Source: JBFJVD01 sp041624375 (GTDB taxonomy: Bacteria > Chloroflexota > Anaerolineae > Anaerolineales > E44-bin32). Taken from it: 28,948 nt of DNA. The stretch is from assembly GCA_041624375.1 (NCBI GenBank), contig JBFJVD010000012.1, positions 1 through 28,948 of the forward strand, written 5' to 3'. The position numbers were made by a program, and so were the translations under genes. This document shows, in pieces, positions 6,906 to 14,246 of this stretch; position 1 is the stretch's first letter, and every line of letters starts with the position of its first letter. The notes beneath the pieces are model-generated. The model did not search any database. It saw only the letters and a list, made by a program, of their open reading frames with translations, and was not told where the DNA came from.

Positions 6906-7799
6906 TCAGTCTGAGGCCTGCGGCGGACGACCCTCCGGCCACTCCGGAGCTTGATCTTGCGCCCAACGATCACGGATGGCGTCGTAATCGGGCGACCGTT
7001 TCTCATGAAACGCCCGAACGCCTTCCCGCGTTTCAGGGCTGGTATTGTGAATCGCCAGCCAGTCTCGACCATGACCAATGGTGAGGTGCCAGCTCAGGTC
7101 GCGCCAGAAATTCAGCTGCTGCTTGGTGTAGCGTGTTTTCTCCGGGAACTTGGCGATCAATTTGGCGACCAGGGTATCCACGGCTGCGTCAAGTTCGGCC
7201 CGTGGCACAACCTGGTTGACCAGACCCCACTCATACGCTTTCTGGGCAGGGATCTCTTCGTTGAGAAAGAGGATCTCCCGCGCCCGCCGGTCTCCGACGA
7301 TGAGCGGCAGGAACTGGGTGGCGCCGGCCAGTGCCACACTGCCATGGCTGGTGCCGACCTGACGGATGTAGATGTCGTCGGCGGCGATCGCCAGATCGCA
7401 GCTCAGATTGAATTCGTTGCCGCCGCCGACCACGATCCCGTTGAGCCGGGCGACGGTCGGCTTGCCGATATTGCGAAGCCGCTCGTGGCATTCGATGAAC
7501 TCGCCCATCCACTTCCAGTAATCTCGCGGACGTTCGAGGAATTGCTCCTGCTCTTTGAGATCGGCGCCAGTGCAGAAGGCGCGATCGCCGGCGCCGGTGA
7601 GCACGATCACGGCGACATCGTCATCCCAGCTGGCATCCCGAAACGCCTCCTGGAGCTCGCGGAGCATAGCGTAATTGACGGCGTGGAGCACCTGCGGGCG
7701 ATTAAAGGTGATCGTCGCCCGATAGTCGCGCTTCTGATAGTGAATCGTCTCGAATCCGAAGCTCTCCGGATCTCGACCCACATAGGTTCGCTCCGTCAC
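6906..7799 (-). CDS. Enoyl-CoA hydratase/isomerase superfamily protein, first gene of the paa operon
   Basis: This 297-residue crotonase-fold CoA enzyme has an oxyanion-hole motif (FCTGADLKE, about 75-83) and NGIVVGGGNEF, where Glu129 aligns with the first catalytic glutamate of enoyl-CoA hydratase. The usual second glutamate is replaced by Gly149 in IRQVGTSHG, as in MenB-like and some ring-hydrolase members, so a plain hydratase reaction is doubtful. Context suggests a step after ring epoxidation: isomerisation (PaaG-like), hydration (PaaF-like) or a related ring-handling reaction. The start is GTG at 7799 with GGAAGGAG 9 bases upstream. It begins a transcript just after a strong terminator and precedes paaA by 75 bases. 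Fold and CoA-substrate class are certain; the exact reaction is not. Confidence 0.9.
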   Translation of the reverse strand: MTERTYVGRDPESFGFETIHYQKRDYRATITFNRPQVLHAVNYAMLRELQEAFRDASWDDDVAVIVLTGAGDRAFCTGADLKEQEQFLERPRDYWKWMGEFIECHERLRNIGKPTVARLNGIVVGGGNEFNLSCDLAIAADDIYIRQVGTSHGSVALAGATQFLPLIVGDRRAREILFLNEEIPAQKAYEWGLVNQVVPRAELDAAVDTLVAKLIAKFPEKTRYTKQQLNFWRDLSWHLTIGHGRDWLAIHNTSPETREGVRAFHEKRSPDYDAIRDRWAQDQAPEWPEGRPPQASD

Positions 7800-7841
7800 G
7801 CAGGCCTGCTCCTTCCGTCCCAGCCGGGGTCCACGGTGCCT

Positions 7842-7847
7842 ATTCTA
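7842..7847 (-). promoter_or_regulatory. Candidate -10 box for the ech-paaABCD-ethD operon
   Basis: On the minus strand TAGAAT lies about 42 bases before the GTG of the hydratase-family gene, just beyond the T-run of the preceding terminator. The hexamer is identical to the -10 of the gcv promoter, but the region 17 bases upstream, inside the terminator stem, has no convincing -35. A regulated promoter needing an activator would fit. Evidence is weak. Confidence 0.35.
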
Positions 7848-7855
7848 CCGTTAAC

Positions 7856-7886
7856 AAAAAAGTACCCGGAGGCCTAGGCCTCCGGG
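7856..7886 (-). terminator. Intrinsic terminator of the paaH/fusion transcript, with the stop codon in the stem
   Basis: A perfect 22-base palindrome at 7865-7886 (CCCGGAGGCCT and its complement) is followed on the minus strand by TAC and a run of six T (7861-7856). The stop codon TAG of the fusion gene (7876-7874) lies in the middle of the hairpin, so the last codons form the stem. It separates the upstream transcript from the ech-paa operon. Confidence 0.88.
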
Positions 7887-9094
7887 ACTTGTTCGGCCGC
7901 CCGCGCGGCTTTGATCTGCTCGATATGAACCCGATGATGGAACGGCGGCTGGAGGAAGTTGTGCGCCACGCGCCAGTAGCTTCCACGGCGCTGCACGAAG
8001 GAATCTGGAAGCACGCGCAGCAGCGCCACTGTCTCGGCCTGGGCCCGTTGAAGCGCTTCGACCAGGTCTGCGACGGTCGCGTAGACGGCCAGGGTGGCGT
8101 CCACCGGCGCCTGCTCGTTGTCGCCGAAGGTGTCGGCCCACGGTTCATGGCCGCCGATGAGCTCATTCAGCCAGCGGAAGTTGCCGCGCTCGCCGTGGAT
8201 CAGGTGAGCCAGCACTTCCCGCGGGCTCCAGTCATCCTTGCCAGGGCGGGCGGCGGCTTCCGCCTCTGTGATCCCGTCGAGCGCTGCCGCCAGCTCTGCG
8301 TCGGTCTGCTTGTAGCTGGACTCAACAGCATCCGCCAAGTCGTCCGCCGATTCGGGGATCTTGGGCAGCGGTCGCTGAGAGAGCTCCATCTCAACGGTGA
8401 GGCGTTCGCCTTTCCGGTAGAAGACCACTTCCACCCGGTCGCCGCTGCGGTAACCGTCGAGCGCCTCGCTCAAGCTGGCCCAGTTGCTTACCGGGGTCTT
8501 CGCCATCCGGACTATGATGTCCTCCCCGCGCAGCCCGGCGGCATCGGCGCCCATCCCCTCCAGGGTGCCGTCGATCTGGACCCCCTTCGCCTCCGTCTCG
8601 TCAGACGAGCCGGAGTCGACGTCGGTGTTGCTGAGCGTGATCCCCAGCATCGGGCGGCGGGTGAAGCGCAAATCCTCGCCGACCTCCAAGACGGAGACAA
8701 GGTTCTCGAGCGCCTCCTTCCAGCTGCGTTCGAGTGAGGCGACGGTGGCCTCCCAGGCCTCGCCAGATCCCAACCCCATGTGCCGCAGGGTGAGATGGGC
8801 ATGGTCGTCGTGGCCGCTCACGGTGACTTCCACCTGGCTTGGACCGGCATCGGCTCTACCCAACCAGCTGAAGGCCACTTCTTTGCCAGGGACATGGCGC
8901 AGATAGGCGCCGCTGGTGTAATCGCCGGAGTTCCAGGCGAGGTAGAACCGCCCGCCGGGCTTGGGGTCCACCGTAGCGACGTCCGACAGCCACTCCCGCA
9001 GCGCGGTCGCATTGGTGAAGGCGGCCGTCACCAACTCGGGACTCGCCTGCAGGGTTTGTTCGAAGACAAGCTTCTTGGTCTGATCGGCCATCAT
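7874..9094 (-). CDS. SRPBCC (AHSA1-like) - PDZ - DinB triple-domain fusion protein
   Basis: Three recognisable domains lie in one 406-residue chain with no signal peptide. Residues about 8-138 form an AHSA1/SRPBCC lipid-binding-type domain, with TNATALREWLSD and PGGRFYLAWNSGDYTSG typical of that group. Residues about 147-240 form a PDZ-like domain (MLGITLSN, then AAGLRGEDIIVRMAKTPVSNWASLSEAL and GDRVEVVFYRKGE). Residues about 252-397 form a DinB-like four-helix domain with candidate metal ligands His297/His300 and His386/His387/His390. I know no characterised protein with this order. The ATG has GAGGAG just upstream. It follows paaH by 43 bases and ends in a terminator, so it is probably co-expressed with paaH. 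A role in binding or detoxifying a hydrophobic or thiol-reactive intermediate is speculation from the domains. Confidence 0.88.
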   Translation of the reverse strand: MMADQTKKLVFEQTLQASPELVTAAFTNATALREWLSDVATVDPKPGGRFYLAWNSGDYTSGAYLRHVPGKEVAFSWLGRADAGPSQVEVTVSGHDDHAHLTLRHMGLGSGEAWEATVASLERSWKEALENLVSVLEVGEDLRFTRRPMLGITLSNTDVDSGSSDETEAKGVQIDGTLEGMGADAAGLRGEDIIVRMAKTPVSNWASLSEALDGYRSGDRVEVVFYRKGERLTVEMELSQRPLPKIPESADDLADAVESSYKQTDAELAAALDGITEAEAAARPGKDDWSPREVLAHLIHGERGNFRWLNELIGGHEPWADTFGDNEQAPVDATLAVYATVADLVEALQRAQAETVALLRVLPDSFVQRRGSYWRVAHNFLQPPFHHRVHIEQIKAARAAEQVPEA

Positions 9095-9137
9095 GCTCTC
9101 CTCGCACTGTGGTTCGGGTTGCCCCGGTTGTTCTCAT

Positions 9138-10718
9138 TCAGGCGATGAAGCCATCCACCGAGCTCGCTCCGGTCCGCGCCCAGCGGCGCAGCATGGGCGC
9201 CGGCCGGTAGCGCTCCTCGCCATACTCGCGCTGAAGGTGTTCAAGGATGTGCAGCACACGCTCGACCCCCAGCTTGGCCATCCACTCCAATGGACCGAGC
9301 GGGTAGCTCACCCCGAGCCGCATCGCCCGATCGATCGTCCTCGCATCGGCCACGCCTTCGCCGACCGCAAAAGCGGCCTCATTGGCCAGCATGGCGACTA
9401 TCCGCGGCAGGACGAGCGCCGGCGAGTCTTTCGTCCAAAGAGGCACCCGGCCGAGGTTCAGCATCATTGTATCCAGCCGTTCGCGTGCCCCTTGGGCCAT
9501 CCGAGGCGGTGCGACCAAATGGATCATGGCGCCGTCGGCGACAAACAGTCCATCGAACCCGATCAGGCGCTCTGGCGAATGCATCCAGCCGGACGATTCG
9601 GCGATGGATCTGTTTGCGGCCTGGCAGAGAATGGGAACATCCGCCTCGAGCTCGGCTTCCAGCGCGGGCAGCAACTGCCGCACCTGCTCGGCCTCACCGA
9701 CCGCAACGACAGCGATTTCCGGACGCTCCCCCAACTGATCCGTGCAGGTCAATCCGGCGCCGCTCAGCCAGTCGCGGATGCCAGGCCCCCATCCATCTTC
9801 GACGATGAATGCATTTCCTCTACCCGCTTGCCGAGGCTTTGGTTCGGGCTCGGGGGCAGGTTTCTCGGGTTGAGTCTCCGGGTAGGTATAGAAGCCGCGC
9901 CCGGTCTTCCGGCCGAGCGCACTCTGCTGCACCATCCGGGCCTGGATCCAGTGGGGTCGATACCGCGGCTCACCGAAAGTCTGTTCGTACATCGACTGCA
10001 TTGCAGCGAGGTTGATATCGATGCCGATGAGGTCCATGAGGCGGAAAGGTCCCATCCGAAACCGGCCACCACCCTCGACAAGGCGGTCGATCGTTTCCAC
10101 ATCCGCGGCGCCCTCGCCGAGCAGCCGCAGGGCCTCGCCATAGAAGGGGCGGGCGACACGGTTGACGATGAATCCCGGTGTATCGCGGACCACGACAGGG
10201 GTTTTGCCCAGCGCCGACGCCAGCGAGACCAGACTTGCCAGGACCTCCGCCTCGGTGTCGGCGCCTTCGATCACCTCGACCAAAGGAAGTACAGCTGCCG
10301 GGTTGAAGAAGTGCATGCCGCCCACGCGTCCCGGATTCGATGTGGCGGCAGCGATCACCGTCACCGACAGGGTGCTGGTGTTGGTCGCCAGCGGAATCGT
10401 CGGGCGACAAAGGGCGTCAAGCCGGGCGAACAATTCCTGCTTGATCCCGAGGTCCTCCGGGGCTGCCTCAATGACGAAGTCCACCTCGGAGAAGCGATCC
10501 AGGTCATCAATGAGCGCAACCCGATCGAGACGATCTCCCAGACCCTTGCGGTCGAGGTGGTTTTGAAGATACGTCGAGGCGTTTTGACGGGCATCTTCGA
10601 CGACGTCATAGAGGCGGACCGAGAACCCGTGATACAGGGCCGCCAGCGCGATCCCCGAGCCCATCGTACCGGCGCCGACGATCCCCAGTGTGGTCGTGGC
10701 GGGATCCAGCTCAGTCAT
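9138..10718 (-). CDS. paaH: 3-hydroxyacyl-CoA dehydrogenase, PaaH type (3-hydroxyadipyl-CoA dehydrogenase)
   Basis: This 526-residue NAD-dependent dehydrogenase oxidises a 3-hydroxyacyl-CoA, in the phenylacetate pathway 3-hydroxyadipyl-CoA to 3-oxoadipyl-CoA. The Rossmann motif GAGTMG is at 15-20, the catalytic His136 in GGMHFFNP and Glu148 in LVEVIEG. The first C-terminal 3HCDH domain follows (DTPGFIVNRVARPFYGEAL). After a Pro/Glu linker (about 300-320) come a divergent second Rossmann-like region and a second 3HCDH domain (about 430-526). That two-copy, roughly 500-residue form is typical of PaaH/PaaC-type enzymes. The paa genes nearby support the call. Only a weak ribosome site precedes the ATG, and the uridine kinase stop lies 36 bases upstream. 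Some other hydroxyacyl-CoA substrate remains possible. Confidence 0.92.
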   Translation of the reverse strand: MTELDPATTTLGIVGAGTMGSGIALAALYHGFSVRLYDVVEDARQNASTYLQNHLDRKGLGDRLDRVALIDDLDRFSEVDFVIEAAPEDLGIKQELFARLDALCRPTIPLATNTSTLSVTVIAAATSNPGRVGGMHFFNPAAVLPLVEVIEGADTEAEVLASLVSLASALGKTPVVVRDTPGFIVNRVARPFYGEALRLLGEGAADVETIDRLVEGGGRFRMGPFRLMDLIGIDINLAAMQSMYEQTFGEPRYRPHWIQARMVQQSALGRKTGRGFYTYPETQPEKPAPEPEPKPRQAGRGNAFIVEDGWGPGIRDWLSGAGLTCTDQLGERPEIAVVAVGEAEQVRQLLPALEAELEADVPILCQAANRSIAESSGWMHSPERLIGFDGLFVADGAMIHLVAPPRMAQGARERLDTMMLNLGRVPLWTKDSPALVLPRIVAMLANEAAFAVGEGVADARTIDRAMRLGVSYPLGPLEWMAKLGVERVLHILEHLQREYGEERYRPAPMLRRWARTGASSVDGFIA

Positions 10719-10754
10719 TCGGTGGGGGACAAGCCGTGTCGATAGCCCCTGAGG

Positions 10755-12491
10755 TCACGGTGAGCTTCGTCGGGAGGTGGGCGATTTCCAGGGCGCGAAC
10801 CGATGAAGGATGGAGCCGCCAACAAACTCGCGCAGGATGGAGTTATCCGGGATCAGCGTTGCATCCAGGGGCCGGAACCATTCAAGGAAGGAGATCAGAC
10901 GCTTCGCTTCGATGTGCTCGTCCGTGCCGTAGCGGACCTGCCGCAGCAGCGGCTTGGCCAGGGACGTCAGCGCGGCGCCTTCATAGACAAGCGCCGAATT
11001 GAACATGACATCCGCGTTCTCCTGGAAGGGGAAGATGTAGCGCTTCTCCCCGCGGCGGACGGACTCCCAGCGCTTAATCGTCTCCGTGGCGCTGTAGCCG
11101 CGCTGCGAGGCATCGCGAACGATGCGGCGGATGAGCCGCGTGTCGGTCGTCGAGACCCGGTTGTAGCGGTCGAGATTCAACTGGGTCAGCGCGGAGGCGT
11201 AGATGCGGTAGGTGGCAGTGGGATCGATCTCGGGCGTGAGCTCTGGATTCAGGCCGTGGATGCCCTCCAGGATCAATATCTGCTCGGGGGTCAGCTTGAC
11301 GACATCGCCCTCTTCCTGAATTCCTGTTTTGAAATTGTAGCGAGGGAGTCGAGCTTCCTCACCGGCCACCAGGCAGCGCAGGTCGGCGTTCAGACGCTCA
11401 AGGTCCAGGGCATAGAGCGATTCATAGTCATACTCACCATGCTCATCCTTGGGCGTCTTCACGCGATCGATGAAGTAGTTATCGAGCTCCAGGGCGAACG
11501 GCGAAAGACCCTGAGCCAGCAGCTGAATCGAGAGACGCTTCGAGAACGTGGTCTTTCCTGATGAGGAGGGGCCGGCGATGAGCACAATCCGGACTCCGCC
11601 CTTGCGTTCGGCGATCAGCCCGGCGATCTCAGCGATGCGGCGTTCATGGAGCGCCTCGGCGACGAGGATGACCTCGCGCGCCCGGCCGGTGGCGATGGCG
11701 TCGTTCAACAAGCCGATGTTGCCGATGCCCAGGTTCTCGAGCCATTGCCCATAACGCCGGAAGGTGTTCAGCAGGCGCGGGTATTCGGGAAGGGGAAGCA
11801 ACTCCGTCGGTCGGTGGCGGCGAGGGAAGCGAAGTGTGAAGCCGCCTTCCGTCTCTGCCAGCGCGAACCACTTCAGGTAACCCGTACTCGGCACCATGTA
11901 GCCGTGGTGGTAATCGCGATGATCCTTCAGCTGGTACATCACCAGGTAGGATTTGCGGCGGTGGTTCAGCAGGCTGACCTTGTCGTCCAGGCCTCGCTCG
12001 GCGAAATAGCGGCGTGCTTCCTCTAGCTCCATCTGCGACTTGGCGAAGGGCAGGTCGGCTTCGACCAGTTCGCGCATGCGCGCCTCGAGCTGGAAAAGCT
12101 CCTGGAGCTTCAGCTGGGGGCGTTCGGAGACCTGGCAGTAGTAGCCGCCGGAGGAGACCGAGTGGTCCACGGTGAGCCGGCCCTCAGGAAAGAGTTCCTC
12201 AAACGCCGCCGCGAGCAGGAAGGTCAGCGAACGCCGGTAGAAGCGCATCCCGTCGGGCTCCGCCATCGTGACCGGACGTACGTGGGCTTCCTTCTCGATT
12301 GGATGGGTGAGCTCGCGCAGCTCCCCATTGATGACCGCGCCGACAATGGGCGCGGGGTCGGGCGGCAGCGCATTCAGAAACTGCTCAATTTGAACACCAC
12401 GCGGACCCTCGATGACGCGGCCGTCGGGAAGTTCGATTTGAACCGTTTCACGCAATGAGGCGAATTGGATGGAGTCGGATTCCGAGGACAC
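10755..12491 (-). CDS. TGS-domain nucleoside (uridine) kinase
   Basis: This 578-residue protein has an N-terminal part like threonyl-tRNA synthetase: a TGS-like domain (about 17-75, ELPDGRVIEGPRGVQ) and a second-additional-domain-like region (about 80-230). A phosphoribulokinase/uridine kinase domain follows from about 300. Walker A is GPSSSGKT (307-314), followed by ALELDNYFIDR and LILEGIHGLNP, typical of uridine kinases. It would phosphorylate uridine or cytidine with NTP in pyrimidine salvage. This long architecture is known as a conserved but little-studied nucleoside kinase group. The start is GTG at 12491 with GGGAGG 8 bases upstream. It has no obvious link to phenylacetate, although paaH follows by 36 bases. 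Confidence 0.92.
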   Translation of the reverse strand: MSSESDSIQFASLRETVQIELPDGRVIEGPRGVQIEQFLNALPPDPAPIVGAVINGELRELTHPIEKEAHVRPVTMAEPDGMRFYRRSLTFLLAAAFEELFPEGRLTVDHSVSSGGYYCQVSERPQLKLQELFQLEARMRELVEADLPFAKSQMELEEARRYFAERGLDDKVSLLNHRRKSYLVMYQLKDHRDYHHGYMVPSTGYLKWFALAETEGGFTLRFPRRHRPTELLPLPEYPRLLNTFRRYGQWLENLGIGNIGLLNDAIATGRAREVILVAEALHERRIAEIAGLIAERKGGVRIVLIAGPSSSGKTTFSKRLSIQLLAQGLSPFALELDNYFIDRVKTPKDEHGEYDYESLYALDLERLNADLRCLVAGEEARLPRYNFKTGIQEEGDVVKLTPEQILILEGIHGLNPELTPEIDPTATYRIYASALTQLNLDRYNRVSTTDTRLIRRIVRDASQRGYSATETIKRWESVRRGEKRYIFPFQENADVMFNSALVYEGAALTSLAKPLLRQVRYGTDEHIEAKRLISFLEWFRPLDATLIPDNSILREFVGGSILHRFAPWKSPTSRRSSP

Positions 12492-12499
12492 TGAACCTG

Positions 12500-12533
12500 C
12501 CTCCCGCTTGTGCCGAGGCGGGAAGCGATTGTA
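12500..12533 (-). promoter_or_regulatory. Promoter -10 and SD-containing hairpin before the uridine kinase gene
   Basis: On the minus strand TACAAT (12533-12528) is a good -10 box without a clear -35. Just downstream, CTTCCCGC (12525-12518) can pair with GCGGGAGG (12507-12500), giving 8 bp with one G-U pair and a 10-base loop. The ribosome-binding GGGAGG is in the 3' arm, so the stem would hide it. Translational control is inferred. Confidence 0.45.
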
Positions 12534-12782
12534 CCCCAGTTCCTGCCCGGGGCGAGTCGCCCAGGGCGGCCTGGGAGGGGAATCCGCGCGCAGGAGGGTT
12601 GATTGAGCCTATGTAGTTTCTGGCGGCTCAGAGTCGGTTGAGAGCAAAGGGCCTAGACTAGGCTTGCGTTGCGCCCTACGTTGGCTTCGGGGATCGAGGG
12701 GGGCCCGAACCGACTTCTACACAGGGCTGAGTGCCTGCCGGTGAGGCAGGCACTCACGCTTTTCCGGTTATCGAATGAAGAG
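12534..12782. other. Intergenic region between gcvPB and the uridine kinase gene
   Basis: About 250 bases without a supported gene. It holds the kinase promoter side, an odd-symmetry palindrome GCCTAGACTAGGC (12651-12663) and a strong hairpin (12729-12755) 28 bases beyond the gcvPB stop. No tRNA, small ORF with a good ribosome site or repeat was recognised. Confidence 0.6.
12729..12755 (-). terminator. Strong hairpin beyond gcvPB, likely end of the gcv transcript
   Basis: GAGTGCCTGCC (12729-12739) and GGCAGGCACTC (12745-12755) form a perfect 11-bp stem with a 5-base loop. In the gcv reading direction it lies 28 bases after the stop but is not followed by a T-run. A short run of four T occurs on the plus-strand side (12760-12763). 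It may act as a weak terminator or a 3'-end stabiliser. Confidence 0.55.
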
Positions 12783-14246
12783 CTAGTCGACCGATGCCGG
12801 CCACGGCTGGCAGCAGAGCACGAGCTGGCGGGCCGCCTGCACCTCGTCGAGGCGCGCGAACGGCGTGGTGTGGGGGGCTTCTCGGAGGAGCTCGGGGTTT
12901 GTGCGGGCCTCTTCGGCGATCTGGAGCATCGCCGCCACAAATGCGTCCAACGTCTCTTTGCTCTCGGTTTCGGTCGGCTCGATCATGAGCGCATCATGCA
13001 CGATGAGCGGGAAGTAGTTGGTCGGTGGATGAAAGCCGAAGTCCATCAGCCGCTTCGAGATGTCCAGGGCGCGGATCTCCGGCGCATCTTCCCAGCGGCC
13101 CTCGACCACGAATTCATGCATGTTCACGCGGTCAAACGGGACATGATACGTGTCACGCAGGCGCATCCGGAGGTAGTTGGCATTCAAGACCGCGTGGTCG
13201 GCGATCGCCCGCATGCCTTCGCGACCATTCATGCGCATGTACGTAAAGGCGCGGACATGCATCCCAAAATGCCCGTGGAAGGCTTTGACCCGTCCAATCG
13301 TCTTGGGCGGATCCACCAGCCGGAACATCGGCTCGCCGGCTTCATCTTCGACTCGCTCGACGATCGGCCCCGGCAGGAAATCAACCAGCGGCTCTGAGAC
13401 GCCAACCGGGCCGGATCCGGGGCCACCACCCCCGTGCGGCGTCGAGAAGGTCTTATGCAGGTTGTAGTGCAGGACATCGAAGCCAAGGTCGCCGGGGCGC
13501 ACAATGCCAAGCAGCGCATTCATGTTGGCGCCGTCGCCATACACCAGGCCGCCGCAGTCGTGGACCAGGTCGACCACCTCCTGCACGTGCTCCTCGAACA
13601 GCCCGAGGGTGTTCGGATTGGTGAGCATCAGGCCGGCGACCGTCTCATCAAGTGCCCCCCGCAGCGTCTCCAGATCCACATTGCCGCGCCCATCGGAGGG
13701 CAGCTCGATGACTTCCATCCCGCTCATCGCGGTGGTGGCTGGGTTGGTGCCGTGCGCCGAATTCGGGATCAGGATCTTCTTGCGCTGCGTGTCGCCACGA
13801 TCTCGGTGGTAGGCGCGGATGATCAGGATGCCGGTGAGCTCGCCGTGGGCGCCCGCCGCCGGCTGCAAGCTCATGCCGGCGAAGCCCCCCACTTCTTTGA
13901 GCCATTCTTGCACCCGGTACATCAGCTCGAGATTCCCTTGCGCCGTTTCCGGGGGCTGCAGCGGATGGGTTTGTGCAAATCCGGGCAGCCGGGCTGCGTC
14001 CTCATTCACTTTGGGGTTGTACTTCATCGTGCAGGAACCGAGTGGGTAGAAGCCGGTGTCGATGGCATGGTTGAGCTGGGACAGATGGACGAAATGTCGG
14101 ACGGCGTCGAGTTCGGAAACTTCCGGCAGCGGAAGCTCATCTCGGACCAGGCTTTCCGGCGGCTCGGACAGAGGAACATCCGGGTGCGGCAGGGAAACGC
14201 CGCGCCGCCCGGGCGCCGACAGATCGTAGATCAGAGGCTCAGGCAT
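12783..14246 (-). CDS. gcvPB: Glycine decarboxylase (P protein) subunit 2
   Basis: This 487-residue PLP-dependent subunit of the split P protein decarboxylates glycine and passes the aminomethyl group to lipoylated GcvH. The PLP lysine is Lys265 in NLHKTFSTPHGGGGPGSGP. Other P-protein motifs are GFYPLGSCTMKYNPK (65-79), LQPAAGAHGE (127-136) and NSAHGTNPA (162-170). The ATG at 14246 is preferred to an in-frame start 45 bases upstream, because the N-terminus then matches the family (MPEPLIYDLSAPGRR); it overlaps the gcvPA stop by 8 bases. Length fits the split two-gene form. It is the last gene of the riboswitch-controlled gcvH-gcvPA-gcvPB operon. Confidence 0.97.
   Translation of the reverse strand: MPEPLIYDLSAPGRRGVSLPHPDVPLSEPPESLVRDELPLPEVSELDAVRHFVHLSQLNHAIDTGFYPLGSCTMKYNPKVNEDAARLPGFAQTHPLQPPETAQGNLELMYRVQEWLKEVGGFAGMSLQPAAGAHGELTGILIIRAYHRDRGDTQRKKILIPNSAHGTNPATTAMSGMEVIELPSDGRGNVDLETLRGALDETVAGLMLTNPNTLGLFEEHVQEVVDLVHDCGGLVYGDGANMNALLGIVRPGDLGFDVLHYNLHKTFSTPHGGGGPGSGPVGVSEPLVDFLPGPIVERVEDEAGEPMFRLVDPPKTIGRVKAFHGHFGMHVRAFTYMRMNGREGMRAIADHAVLNANYLRMRLRDTYHVPFDRVNMHEFVVEGRWEDAPEIRALDISKRLMDFGFHPPTNYFPLIVHDALMIEPTETESKETLDAFVAAMLQIAEEARTNPELLREAPHTTPFARLDEVQAARQLVLCCQPWPASVD

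Noticed and set aside
9093..10745. A 550-codon open frame on the plus strand across paaH
   Set aside because: It is antisense to the well-supported paaH gene, its translation is low-complexity without motifs, and high GC content makes long opposite-strand frames common.
12651..12663. GCCTAGACTAGGC odd-symmetry palindrome as an operator or attachment site
   Set aside because: A single short palindrome with no second copy, no integrase gene and no clear promoter overlap.
12590..12730. Possible tRNA or small RNA gene in the gcvPB-kinase gap
   Set aside because: I looked for T-loop and anticodon-arm patterns on both strands; a GGTTCGG string is present on the minus strand but no cloverleaf forms around it.
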